Below, one piece after another: positions 6,071 to 13,612 of a DNA stretch of 20,463 nt. The stretch spans positions 1 to 20,463 of the forward strand of contig JAUXAI010000014.1 of NCBI GenBank assembly GCA_030619985.1, written 5' to 3'. The DNA is from a bacterium (GTDB lineage Bacteria; UBP18; UBA7526). A program made the translations under genes and the position numbers. The stretch's first letter is position 1; every line of letters begins with the position of its first letter. Below the pieces are notes generated by a model. The model was not told the origin of the DNA, searched no databases, and was given only the letters and a program-made list of their open reading frames with translations.

Positions 6071-8940
6071 AGAAGACCTCGCTTTTTTTATTCTTAATCT
6101 TTCTCTTTTTCTCTCAAGGTGCTTTTGCTCAAAATCTCTTAAACCCTAATCTAATTCCCAAGACCCCGGAGGAAATCATCCTGGGGCAGGTTCCCTGGTC
6201 TCCCTTTAACCATCCAGAGATAAAGTGGTATGTCATAGAGGCTCCCCATTTCCTGGTCTACTTTGACAAAAGAAAACATACTGCCGTTGCTAAAGATGTA
6301 GCCGAGATTGCGGAGAGATGCTATGGACCGATTACCAAAAGGCTGGGCCATGAGCCAGAGGGTAAGACCCATATCATAATCTTAGATATCGATGATTATG
6401 CCAATGGATTTGCTGACTCTACAAATCAGAGGATTGTCATCTGGCTCACTCATATGGATATCTCCTTGAGAGGGACCCATAAGTGGCTGGAGACGGTCAT
6501 TCCCCATGAGTTTACCCACATCGTCCATCTGGACATCATGAGCGGCCTTCCCAGAAGGCTGGTTAAGGTATTCGGTCCGGGATTCCCCGGGCCCAGTGAG
6601 TTCGTTCCCTCTTGGTTCATTGAGGGATTGGCCCAGGATACGAGTGAAGTTGGAGGAGGAGAATTCTGGGATAGCCATCGAGATATGATCTTAAGAAGTG
6701 CAACATTAGAGGATAAACTACTCACCTATAATCGGATGGGGGTCTACGGGAAGAATGGCTTAGGGAATGAGATGGTCTATAATCAGGGCTACTCTCTCAC
6801 TAAATATCTGAAGAAGAAGCATGGGGAAGAAGGTATTGCCTCCATCTTAGAAGGGAAGGGCCATAACTATCTTTCCCTAAAAAGGAATATGTATCGTCGG
6901 GTAAAAGATACTTCTAAGTGGCTCTATAAAGAATGGAAGGAGGATCTGGAGAAGAAGTACAAGGAAGAGACTAAGGGAATTACTCCAGATGAGAACGTCA
7001 AGGATCTAGTTTCCTGGGGATGGTCTGATAGACACCCTACCTTTTCACCGACCAAGAATGAAGTGGCCTTTGTCTCCAATAAGGGCCAGGACTATGAGAA
7101 ATTAAGACTCTATCTCTTGGACCTGGATAGTAAGAAACATAAGTGTCTGGAGAAAAAAGTCAATCCCGATCCCTCCTTCTCCTATGGTGGAGAGAAGTTA
7201 GTCTACTCTAAGAATTGGTACAACTGGCGGGGTTCCTATTATAGTGATCTCTATATTATTGACTGGACGAAGGTAAATAAGAAGAGGCGCCTCACCCGGG
7301 GGATGAGGGCCAAGGAGCCCTACCTCTCACCAGGTGGAAGAAGCATTGTCTTTATCAAGAATGAAGAAGGAAGAACAAATATCTGCCTCTTTAGTTTGGA
7401 GACGAAAAAGGTCACCTATCTTACCAAGATCGAGGACTATACTCAGTACTTCACTCCCAAGTTCTCACCAGATGGAAAGAAGATCGTCTTCTCCAGATTC
7501 AAGGACGGCCAGAGGGATCTATATCTAATGAATGTCGATGGATCAGGAATAGTCTCCCTTACCAATGATAAAGCGGATGATCGGGATCCCTCCTGGTCAA
7601 AGGATGGCAAGAGAATCATCTTCTCCTCAGATAGGACGGGAATCTTCAACATCTATGAACTTAATTTGGAGACAAAGAGAATAAAGCAATTGACCAATGT
7701 CATTGGGGGAGCCTTTGAGCCTTCCTACTCTTCTGGAGGAAAGAGGATCGCCTTCTCCTCTTATAGCGCCGATGGCTATGACATTAAAGTCTTAGAGAGG
7801 GAAGAGACTAAAGATGAAACGGAGAAAGGGAGAAAGGGGGAAAGGGGGAAGTTTTCCGATTCTCCGATTCGCCGATTCCCCGCTTCATTTTCAAGCAATA
7901 ATCCTGAATTAGAAGAGAAAGAAGAGTATCCCATAAGAAAGTATCGGCCGAGAATAAGACCCATTCTATGGATGCCCCTGGGCTTGAGTGTTATGGGATA
8001 CGCTCAAGATGTCATGGGGAAGCATATCTTTGAGAGCGCTATCGGGTATGCAGGAGATGGTGGGGTATCGGGCTATGCCTACTATCTTAACCGCCAGTTC
8101 TTTCCCAATATCCTGATTGGCGCTTATGATTACTCTCTTGGTTACACCAACTATATTGAGGGTCCCAATCAGGATAATCTGACCGATGATTACTGGGAGA
8201 GGAGACGGGGAGGAATAGTAGGTGCTGGCTTTCCCCTGGTACCAGTGGGCTATCTATTATTAAAATATGAGGCTTACTTCGTTGATGACATAGATACCGA
8301 CAGGGACATTAATCCTCCCAATCTTCCGGATGATGGCCATATCGCTACCTGGGGAGCGAGCCTTATGCATTATGGGATAAAGCCTACTCTGGACATGGAT
8401 ATCAACCCTCAAGGGAGACGGGTCATCCTCTCTTATGATCTAGCGGATGAGTCCTATGGGAGCGATTTCAACTTCAATGAATACACCCTGGATTGGCGAG
8501 AATATATTCCCCTCTATAAGCGTCATACCCTGGCTTTGAGAGCGATGGGGGGTTTCTGTAAGGGACATAACCTGAGTCAGGGCGCCTTCCTGTTAGGGGG
8601 AATGGAGAACTTGAGGGGTTACGGGGAGAATACCTTTCGGGGAGATAAGATGGGATTCTGGAGCGCAGAGTATCGCTTTCCCATTCTGCAGGATATGGGA
8701 AAGAAGCTCTCCTTCTTCTATCTCGATAGATTATATGGCATGGTCTTTGCGGATAGTGGTACTGCTTGGTTCCAAGGGAAACTATCCATCGGTGACTTCG
8801 ATACTGATGCCGGAGCTGGGATTCGCCTGAAATCCTTCATCTTCTATCATATTCCTCTGAACCTGGAACTTGCCTTAGCCCATGGCTTCGATGACTACGA
8901 GGATGTTCGGCCCTGGCTGGGAATGGCAATAGTCTTCTAA
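6067..8940 (+). CDS. Exported metallopeptidase-like / TolB-PD40 propeller / Omp85-like barrel fusion
   Basis: A 957-residue envelope protein. Residues 1-22 are a signal peptide ending AFA-Q. Residues ~45-300 resemble an MA-clan peptidase: HEFTH at His147-Glu148-x-x-His151 and WFIEGLAQ with Glu186 as the probable third zinc ligand. Residues ~310-600 hold repeated PD40/TolB propeller strands (FSPDGKKIVFSR, WSKDGKRIIFSSDR, SSGGKRIAFSS). A low-complexity, repeat-derived linker covers ~585-620. The C-terminal ~300 residues end in the Omp85/BamA-like signature GGMENLRGYGENTFRG...AEYRFPIL and a terminal Phe. The likely site is the outer membrane with the propeller and peptidase-like domain on one face; function is unknown. 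The start ATG is created by the right end of element copy 1, whose AAGGTG acts as ribosome binding site. Confidence 0.85.
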   Translation: MKKTSLFLFLIFLFFSQGAFAQNLLNPNLIPKTPEEIILGQVPWSPFNHPEIKWYVIEAPHFLVYFDKRKHTAVAKDVAEIAERCYGPITKRLGHEPEGKTHIIILDIDDYANGFADSTNQRIVIWLTHMDISLRGTHKWLETVIPHEFTHIVHLDIMSGLPRRLVKVFGPGFPGPSEFVPSWFIEGLAQDTSEVGGGEFWDSHRDMILRSATLEDKLLTYNRMGVYGKNGLGNEMVYNQGYSLTKYLKKKHGEEGIASILEGKGHNYLSLKRNMYRRVKDTSKWLYKEWKEDLEKKYKEETKGITPDENVKDLVSWGWSDRHPTFSPTKNEVAFVSNKGQDYEKLRLYLLDLDSKKHKCLEKKVNPDPSFSYGGEKLVYSKNWYNWRGSYYSDLYIIDWTKVNKKRRLTRGMRAKEPYLSPGGRSIVFIKNEEGRTNICLFSLETKKVTYLTKIEDYTQYFTPKFSPDGKKIVFSRFKDGQRDLYLMNVDGSGIVSLTNDKADDRDPSWSKDGKRIIFSSDRTGIFNIYELNLETKRIKQLTNVIGGAFEPSYSSGGKRIAFSSYSADGYDIKVLEREETKDETEKGRKGERGKFSDSPIRRFPASFSSNNPELEEKEEYPIRKYRPRIRPILWMPLGLSVMGYAQDVMGKHIFESAIGYAGDGGVSGYAYYLNRQFFPNILIGAYDYSLGYTNYIEGPNQDNLTDDYWERRRGGIVGAGFPLVPVGYLLLKYEAYFVDDIDTDRDINPPNLPDDGHIATWGASLMHYGIKPTLDMDINPQGRRVILSYDLADESYGSDFNFNEYTLDWREYIPLYKRHTLALRAMGGFCKGHNLSQGAFLLGGMENLRGYGENTFRGDKMGFWSAEYRFPILQDMGKKLSFFYLDRLYGMVFADSGTAWFQGKLSIGDFDTDAGAGIRLKSFIFYHIPLNLELALAHGFDDYEDVRPWLGMAIVF
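7821..7879. repeat. In-frame octamer repeats in the propeller-barrel linker
   Basis: GAGAAAGG/GGAAAGGG-type 8-nt units (7821-7848) are followed by CCGATT-N2 octamers (about 7855-7879), all translated in frame as a charged then Ser/Pro/Arg-rich linker between the PD40 propeller and the barrel. The base composition differs from the flanking domains, and the units resemble the intergenic octamer arrays of this window. Confidence 0.65.
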
Positions 8941-8963
8941 GAAATTTCTGAGGAACTATTTCT

Positions 8964-9026
8964 TCACAGATTAGCACAGATTTGGAACACGGATTAGCAC
9001 TGATTTAATCTGCGCCTATCTGTGTA
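8964..9026. repeat. Dispersed palindromic repeat, CACGGATTAGCACTGATT family
   Basis: TTCACAGATTAGCACAGATT at 8963-8982 is largely complementary to the segment ending CTATCTGTGTA at 9026, with GGATTAGCACTGATT between them. A relative occurs at 16610-16710 and a weaker one at 14436-14530. Noncoding; it lies between the barrel-protein gene and the tRNA-Asp promoter. Confidence 0.7.
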
Positions 9027-9060
9027 AGATTATATTTAATTGAGAGGTCTTTTTTAAATT

Positions 9061-9089
9061 TTGACAAAAGGAACTATTTCTGTTATACT
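9061..9089 (+). promoter_or_regulatory. Sigma-70-like promoter of tRNA-Asp
   Basis: Perfect TTGACA at 9061-9066 and TATACT at 9084-9089 with a 17 bp spacer. The predicted start of transcription is only a few bases before the tRNA at 9101. Confidence 0.85.
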
Positions 9090-9100
9090 ATTTAAGTTAA

Positions 9101-9179
9101 GGGGGCGTGGTGTAGCCTGGTTTAACACGTGGCCCTGTCAAGGCCAAGAGCGAGGGTTCGAATCCCTTCGCCCCCGCCA
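9101..9179 (+). tRNA. tRNA-Asp (GTC)
   Basis: Complete cloverleaf: acceptor GGGGGCG/CGCCCCC (9101-9107, 9169-9175), D-arm GTGT/ACAC, anticodon stem TGGCC/GGCCA with loop CTGTCAA giving anticodon GTC, and T-arm GAGGG-TTCGAAT-CCCTT. Discriminator G at 9176 is typical of tRNA-Asp, and CCA is encoded (9177-9179). It has its own promoter and a hairpin terminator directly after it. Confidence 0.96.
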
Positions 9180-9201
9180 AAATTTCCCTTTGGGAAATTT
9201 T
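9179..9201 (+). terminator. Hairpin terminator of tRNA-Asp
   Basis: A perfect 10 bp inverted repeat AAAATTTCCC-TTT-GGGAAATTTT starts at the final A of the tRNA CCA and ends in four Ts. The stem has only three GC pairs, so efficiency is uncertain, but the position fits. Confidence 0.6.
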
Positions 9202-9341
9202 GATCTCGAGCGAAGCGAAAGACCTTTGATATCGCCCTTCGGATCTCGGAGATCCTCAGGATCTGAGAGGAAAGAGCGTAGCGACTGAAATACCTTTAAT
9301 CTCGAGGACTGAAAGGACGAGAGACCTCCCCAGGACTGAAA
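9202..9341. repeat. Degenerate GAGCGAAGCG-type repeat region
   Basis: Three imperfect units share a core: GAGCGAAGCGAAAGACCTTT (from 9208), GAGCGTAGCGACTGAAATACC (from about 9273) and GAGGACTGAAAGGACGAGAGACC (9304-9326). Short palindromes such as GGATCTCGGAGATCC lie between them. The same words (CTTCGCTTCGCTCAGGAT, complement of GAGCGAAGCG) occur in frame inside purH at 19351-19413. No gene is supported here. Confidence 0.6.
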
Positions 9342-9968
9342 TTGAAAAAATTCCTTTGCGTTTTTGTTACATTATTCTTATTTTCATCCCTCGCTTTCTC
9401 TGAATCGTTTGAGTTTAGAAGTCGTAATGAATATATCCATGGCCTATCCTCTACCCATAAGGATGAAGTCCAGTATGCCAACAAGCTTTCCCTGAACTGG
9501 AATTTTAAGTTGGAGAGGATAAATCGGATCTTAAGGATTGCTCCCTATACTGAGATAACCTATAACTTTGAGACGGATGAATTAAGCAAGACAGAAACTG
9601 GCTTGGAAGCAGAACTCGAAATAATAAAATACTTGAACTTTTATTCCGCCTTCCAGTACGCTACAATTAATAAGCACCATGATTACATCTGTGCCGGAAA
9701 GGATAAGATCAATTTTGAACTATTGAATGGAATCACCCTTTCCATTCCGACACCCCTGAAGGTTGCTCAGCGACCCGTTCGTTTCCGGGCAAAGGAGACC
9801 TATGTTTACGATCTCGATAGCCACCGGGGAACGAGGAATGAAATTGAAGGTGGTTTCTTCTGGCAAGCATACAAATACTTAGATTTAGGTCTTAAGTGGC
9901 GGCACATCGACCACATCCATTATACAGATATCGATGAGGCAGTAGGAGTAGTAACCCTCATCTTTTAA
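9342..9968 (+). CDS. Small outer-membrane barrel-like protein (DUF2490-like), TTG start
   Basis: A 208-residue exported protein of unknown function. Residues 1-19 form a signal peptide (MKKFLCVFVTLFLFSSLAFS). The rest is a series of alternating polar/hydrophobic strands (LSLNWNFKLER, IAPYTEITYNFE, TGLEAELEIIKYLNFYSAFQY, YLDLGLKWRHIDH) and ends in VVTLIF with a terminal Phe, the usual mark of bacterial outer-membrane barrels. The pattern resembles DUF2490-type proteins; this is recognition by eye. The start is a TTG at 9342 with AGGA (9332-9335) 6 nt upstream; no ATG gives a signal peptide. A barrel of about 8 strands would fit the length. Confidence 0.7.
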   Translation: MKKFLCVFVTLFLFSSLAFSESFEFRSRNEYIHGLSSTHKDEVQYANKLSLNWNFKLERINRILRIAPYTEITYNFETDELSKTETGLEAELEIIKYLNFYSAFQYATINKHHDYICAGKDKINFELLNGITLSIPTPLKVAQRPVRFRAKETYVYDLDSHRGTRNEIEGGFFWQAYKYLDLGLKWRHIDHIHYTDIDEAVGVVTLIF

Positions 9969-10217
9969 GCGCAAAGACGCCGAAGGAGATAGTTAGACTA
10001 GTGAATTAGTTGGAATAGTTGGACTAGTAAATTTAGGAGATTGGGTAATTGGGAGACTGGGATTTGGTGATTAGGAGACTGGGGGATTGGAGATGTTCCT
10101 AATATCCAAACATCCCAATTTCCAAATCCTGATATCCAAATCCCCTAATCTCCGATTTCCTAATCCACCTAATATACTAACCCAACTCGGCCTGCGTTTC
10201 GGCGTTTGTAAAGGAGA
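9969..10217. repeat. Large low-complexity palindromic region
   Basis: No gene is seen. The ends carry ACGCCGAA (9977-9984) and its complement TTCGGCGT (10198-10205). Between them the left half is built from degenerate GGGAGACTGGGATTTGG-like 7-8 nt words (10030-10093) and the right half from the complementary CCCAATTTCCAAATCC-like words (10100-10170), so the whole ~230 bp could fold into one imperfect hairpin. AAGGAG at 10211-10216 is the ribosome binding site of the next gene. Confidence 0.65.
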
Positions 10218-10223
10218 ATGACG

Positions 10224-10715
10224 ATGCCTTTTAAAAAGGCCCTGTTTACTTCAGTTTCTGTCCTGACTATCCTTTTGCTCTATCCGCATATAATTTCAAA
10301 TATCAACGAGACTGTTACCCCATTTCAAAAAGAAGTGAAGATAGTTAAGCCCGGTAAGGGTCAGGAGAGAATTGCCTCAAAGGCCAATAGAACCTCTTCT
10401 ATGAGTAGCGAATTGTTTTCTTCTATTAAAAAAGAGAAAAGACTTGACTTGTTCTCTAATATGGAAAAGGGGGCTACTATTGAGGAAGACAACTTCTCCG
10501 GTCTTAATGAATATTTTAGTCGGGATGGCTTCACTCTCAATTTTCCCGTTGACCGTTCGCTACACTTGATGACCAGTCTTTCTCCTCTAAACTTGAAGCG
10601 AGGTACGAAATTAAGCTTGAAACATAGGAATCAATTAGCCATTTTCAATAGTGAACTGACCCTGGGATTTACTGGAGATTATAGCCTGAGGCTTGGCCTA
10701 ACCAAGCACTTCTAA
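10224..10715 (+). CDS. Hypothetical exported protein with beta-strand C-terminus
   Basis: I do not recognise this protein. It has 163 residues from ATG 10224, chosen over ATG 10218 because AGGAG at 10212-10216 is 7 nt away from it instead of 1. The N-terminus (MPFKKALFTSVSVLTILLLYP) is a signal peptide or anchor. A polar, Ser/Lys-rich middle follows, then alternating strands (GTKLSLKHRNQLAIF, SELTLGFTG, YSLRLGLTKHF) ending in Phe, which suggests outer-membrane association, perhaps as a remnant or short barrel. The stop codon lies only 4 nt before tRNA-Phe, so the two may share a transcript. Confidence 0.6.
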   Translation: MPFKKALFTSVSVLTILLLYPHIISNINETVTPFQKEVKIVKPGKGQERIASKANRTSSMSSELFSSIKKEKRLDLFSNMEKGATIEEDNFSGLNEYFSRDGFTLNFPVDRSLHLMTSLSPLNLKRGTKLSLKHRNQLAIFNSELTLGFTGDYSLRLGLTKHF

Positions 10716-10719
10716 AGAT

Positions 10720-10795
<76 letters not shown>

Positions 10796-10934
10796 CAGAC
10801 GCGAATTAGCGCGAACTGTAAAACATAATTGGAATAAATTAGGACGCGAAGTAACGCGAATAATACAATTGGACGGTTAACTCCCCGTAAAACTCGTCCC
10901 GATTCCATCGGGTCTCGTAACGGGGCAAGGACCA
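10796..10934. repeat. GACGCGAA direct repeats and nested hairpin
   Basis: GACGCGAATTAGCGCGAA at 10798 and GACGCGAAGTAACGCGAA at 10843 are related copies; a further relative GACGCGAATTTACGC lies at 14886. A hairpin CCCGAT-TCC-ATCGGG (10898-10912) is enclosed by CCCCGT (10883-10888) and ACGGGG (10920-10925). No gene or tRNA 5' half is recognisable here. Confidence 0.6.
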
Positions 10935-10987
10935 GCCCCGCCCCTTTTTGCCGGGATAGCTCAGCGGAAGAGCAATGGTTTCGCCCG

Positions 10988-11088
<101 letters not shown>

Positions 11089-11142
11089 TAAACCATAGGT
11101 CGTGGGTTCGAATCCCGCTCTCGGCTTGGGTTAAAAGGGGCG

Positions 11143-11180
11143 GGGTTAGGTCGGGGGTTCAAATCCCTCTGCGGGCTCCA
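11143..11180 (+). pseudogene. 3' half of a third tRNA
   Basis: Variable-loop-like AGGTC (11148-11152), T-arm GGGGG-TTCAAAT-CCCTC (11153-11169), acceptor 3' strand TGCGGGC (11170-11176), discriminator T and CCA (11178-11180) are all in place. The matching 5' strand GCCCGCA and a D-arm are not found upstream of the outer inverted repeat. The AGGTC loop and T discriminator match the two Thr tRNAs, so this may be a third Thr-like gene whose 5' half was lost. Confidence 0.7.
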
Positions 11181-11267
11181 ATATAAGGACGCCTTGACTT
11201 CGTCAAGAACCTTGTTACTTTGGGGGCTAAGTTCCGGTCAAGACGTAATAAGGAGAGAGTAAGAAAA
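11181..11267. other. Leader of the PTS IIA-like gene with small hairpin
   Basis: CTTGAC-TTC-GTCAAG at 11193-11207 is a perfect 6 bp hairpin without a following T-run, so it is not a clear terminator. GGTCAAGACG near 11236 is a partial echo. AGGAGAGAG at 11251-11259 is the ribosome binding region for ATG 11268. No promoter is convincing. Confidence 0.4.
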
Positions 11268-11735
11268 ATGAGATTATCAGACTTCATTAACAAGAGGCTC
11301 ATTGTTCTGAGCCTTCAGGCAAAGGGTAAAAAGGAGACCTTGGAAGAATTGGCTGATCTCTTGACAAGACAGAGGATAATCCCAAATAAAGAGAGGTTGG
11401 TCAAAGTCTTATTGGAGAGGGAGAGCCTGGGAAGCACAGGAGTGGGGAATGGGATAGCCATCCCCCACGCCAAGACAGACTTAGTGAAGAAGATTATCAT
11501 CGCTTTTGCTAAATCAGATAAGGGAATAGACTTTGACTCTTTGGATAAGAAGCCGGTCTATCTGGTCTTTCTCATTATTGCCCCAGAGGAGGCTCACGAG
11601 ACCTATCTGAGAGTTCTTGCCCGAATATCCCGCCTCTTACACGAGGAGAGAATAAGGAATGGGCTGCGCGCTGCCCAGTCTCCTCGTCAAGTAATAAACT
11701 TAATAAGAAAAGAAGAGAAGGAGGCCGAGGAGTAA
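11268..11735 (+). CDS. PTS EIIA-like (fructose/nitrogen-type, PtsN-like) protein
   Basis: A 155-residue single-domain PTS EIIA protein. His67 in GNGIAIPHAKT is the expected phosphorylation site, and the surrounding LLERESLGSTGVGNG and LVFLIIAPEEAHETYLRVLARISRLL motifs are the family signature. No IIB/IIC domains or genes are nearby, so it is more likely a regulatory EIIA (PtsN class) than a sugar transporter part. ATG 11268 is chosen over an upstream start because it gives the usual N-terminus MRLSDFI and has AGGAG 12 nt upstream. The next genes are a CBS-pair protein and an ion transporter; I infer a regulatory link. The stop lies 8 bases before element copy 2. Confidence 0.9.
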   Translation: MRLSDFINKRLIVLSLQAKGKKETLEELADLLTRQRIIPNKERLVKVLLERESLGSTGVGNGIAIPHAKTDLVKKIIIAFAKSDKGIDFDSLDKKPVYLVFLIIAPEEAHETYLRVLARISRLLHEERIRNGLRAAQSPRQVINLIRKEEKEAEE

Positions 11736-11740
11736 ATCCA

Positions 11741-11868
11741 TGAACCCCGCACCTTCTGCTATATTTTGCCATATTTATCTTTTGAGAATAAAAGATGTGA
11801 AAGACTCTGTATTGGTTTTACTGACTGTAACACAAAATCTTCTAGATGATAAGGAAGGTGCGGGGTGA
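11741..11868. mobile_element. TGA-flanked inverted-repeat element, copy 2
   Basis: A 122 bp element (11744-11865) lies between TGA copies at 11741-11743 and 11866-11868. ACCCCGCACCTTC (11744-11756) and its exact complement (11854-11866) give 13 perfect pairs. Deleting the element and one TGA restores ATGAAGAAGG, an ATG at 11740 with GAGGAG (11727-11732) 7 nt upstream: an ideal ancestral start. The present start is the GTG at 11865, whose G comes from the element, with AAGGTG (11855-11860) before it. The inner sequence is AT-rich; its first ~30 bases loosely resemble copy 1. Confidence 0.8.
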
Positions 11869-12323
11869 AGAAGGTAAAGGACTTTATGACTAAAGAGGTG
11901 GTGACCGTCACCCGCTCCACACCCATCCTGGAGGCCATGAAGATATTCAGCGAGCATCACTATGGGGGATTACCGGTAGTGGATGAGGAGAATAGGATTT
12001 TGGGCATCGTGACCAAGAAGGAACTTCTTATGATGTTCATCCCCGACTACTTCGACCTCTTGGGTGATCTATCCTACATTGAGGACTTTGGACTTCTGAA
12101 GGCCGAGGTCCTTCCCGAACTGAACCAGCTTTTGGTAATCGATGATATCATGATCCGCAAACCAGTCACCGCCACAGAGGATATGCCCCTTTTGGCTGCG
12201 GCCTCTGTCATGGCCCACCACCATCTAAACATCCTTCCTGTGGTAAGGGATGATAAGGTAGTGGGAATTATCAGTCAGATGGATATCTGTAGAGCGGTTT
12301 ATAGAGTAGAGAAGAAAAAGTAA
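11865..12323 (+). CDS. CBS-domain pair protein
   Basis: A 152-residue cytosolic protein made of two CBS motifs (VKDFMTKEVVTVTRSTPILEAMKIFSEHHYGGLPVVD near the N-terminus, and DDIMIRKPVTATEDMPLLAAASVMAHHHLNILPVV after residue ~85) separated by a ~40-residue linker rich in hydrophobic and acidic residues. CBS pairs (Bateman modules) commonly bind adenine nucleotides and regulate partner enzymes or transporters. The next gene, one base after the stop, encodes an ArsB/NhaD-type transporter, its most likely target (inference). The GTG start and the AAGGTG ribosome binding site are both supplied by the right end of element copy 2. Confidence 0.9.
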   Translation: MKKVKDFMTKEVVTVTRSTPILEAMKIFSEHHYGGLPVVDEENRILGIVTKKELLMMFIPDYFDLLGDLSYIEDFGLLKAEVLPELNQLLVIDDIMIRKPVTATEDMPLLAAASVMAHHHLNILPVVRDDKVVGIISQMDICRAVYRVEKKK

Positions 12324-12324
12324 A

Positions 12325-13608
12325 GTGAATCAATCCATGATTCTGGTCGCTGTCATCTTCGGGGCGACCTATTTTTTTATTGTCACTGAGAGGGTTCATC
12401 GTGCCACAGCTGCCCTGGCTGGGGCAAGCCTTATATTAGTACTGAACATCCTTCCCCTAAAAGAGGCCTGGGTGGAGTATATCGATTTCAATACCCTCCT
12501 CTTATTGATCGGGATGATGATCATCGTAGCCATTACTGCGAGGACCGGTCTCTTCCAGTATGTGGCCATAAAGGCCGCCAAGTTAGCCCGAGGAAGGGCC
12601 TGGCTCATCTTGATCACCCTTTCTATAGCTACTGCCGTTCTTTCTGCCCTTTTAGATAATGTCACCACTGTTCTATTAATCATCCCCATGGCCATTTTAA
12701 TCGCCGATACCTTAGGGAAGAGCCCCTTCCCTTTTCTTATTGCCGGGGTTCTATCTGCCAATATTGGAGGGACAGCAACTTTAATTGGGGATCCTCCCAA
12801 TATGCTGATAGGTAGTGCTGCCCATCTCTCCTTCATGGACTTTATCATCAATCTAACCCCAATTTGTATCATAATTTTCATAGTAACCCTGCTGCTTCTC
12901 TTGCTCTTCTTCCATCGCCACTTCCGGGTGCGACCTGAGATGGAGAGGAAGATAGCGGCCTTTAAAGAGAGGGAGGCCATAAGGGATCCGCTATTAATGA
13001 GGAAGTCTCTCGTCGTCTTAGGACTTACCCTGGCCGCCTTTACTATCCATCATCGCCTTAACCTTCCTCCTTCCACCATCGCTTTAGGAGGAGCAGCCCT
13101 TCTATTATTTGTAAGCAGGATCAATCCAGAAGAGATCTTTAAGAAGATCGAATGGCCTACATTGTTTTTCATCTTTGGTCTATTCATTCTGGTAGGAAGC
13201 CTGGAGAAGGTAGGTATTATTGAGCATCTTACCCAACTTATTCTAAGATTCACTCAAAATCCAGTAGCCATCATCCTCATCATTCTTTGGGGAGCTGCCT
13301 TTGCTTCTTCCCTCTTGAGTGCCCCTTGCAGTGTGGTGGCTATTATCCCCGTAGTAAGACATATTGGGATCCAGCTCAACCTCCCCCCTTCCCAGATGGT
13401 TCCCCTTTGGTGGGCCCTAGCACTGGGTGTGGGAGTGGGAGCCAATGGAACCCTGATTGGTCACCTGGCCAGTATGGTTATTGCTGGAATTAGTGAGAAA
13501 TCAAGAACCCCCCTTACCTTTCGGAACTACTTAAAGATAGGCCTCCCCCTTACCCTCGTTTCTCTTTTCATGGCTTCCCTCTATATCTATTTCAGGTATC
13601 TTGTTTAA
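12325..13608 (+). CDS. ArsB/NhaD-superfamily ion transporter
   Basis: A 427-residue integral inner-membrane protein with about 11-12 hydrophobic segments. The motifs LDNVTTVLLIIPMAI and ANIGGTATLIGDPPNMLIG are the signature of the ion transporter superfamily that includes ArsB, NhaD antiporters and the P protein; the second half echoes it with NGTLIGHLASMVIAG. The substrate (Na+/H+, anion or arsenite) cannot be read from sequence, and no ars genes are nearby. The start is GTG 12325, one base after the CBS gene stop; ATG 12337 is an alternative. No strong ribosome binding site is visible, so translation is probably coupled. The neighbouring EIIA-like and CBS proteins could serve as separate regulatory subunits. 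Confidence 0.9.
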   Translation: MNQSMILVAVIFGATYFFIVTERVHRATAALAGASLILVLNILPLKEAWVEYIDFNTLLLLIGMMIIVAITARTGLFQYVAIKAAKLARGRAWLILITLSIATAVLSALLDNVTTVLLIIPMAILIADTLGKSPFPFLIAGVLSANIGGTATLIGDPPNMLIGSAAHLSFMDFIINLTPICIIIFIVTLLLLLLFFHRHFRVRPEMERKIAAFKEREAIRDPLLMRKSLVVLGLTLAAFTIHHRLNLPPSTIALGGAALLLFVSRINPEEIFKKIEWPTLFFIFGLFILVGSLEKVGIIEHLTQLILRFTQNPVAIILIILWGAAFASSLLSAPCSVVAIIPVVRHIGIQLNLPPSQMVPLWWALALGVGVGANGTLIGHLASMVIAGISEKSRTPLTFRNYLKIGLPLTLVSLFMASLYIYFRYLV

Positions 13609-13612
13609 CCTT

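Noticed and set aside
9061-9288. 75-residue open frame on + strand covering tRNA-Asp
   Set aside because: It translates the promoter, the tRNA and the following repeat; no ribosome binding site and no protein-like composition.
11220-11267. Upstream start of the EIIA-like gene
   Set aside because: It adds a basic 16-residue tail absent from the family; ATG 11268 has a ribosome binding site and the usual N-terminus.
12396-12980. 194-residue minus-strand open frame
   Set aside because: A shadow of the hydrophobic transporter gene, which has clear family motifs on the + strand.
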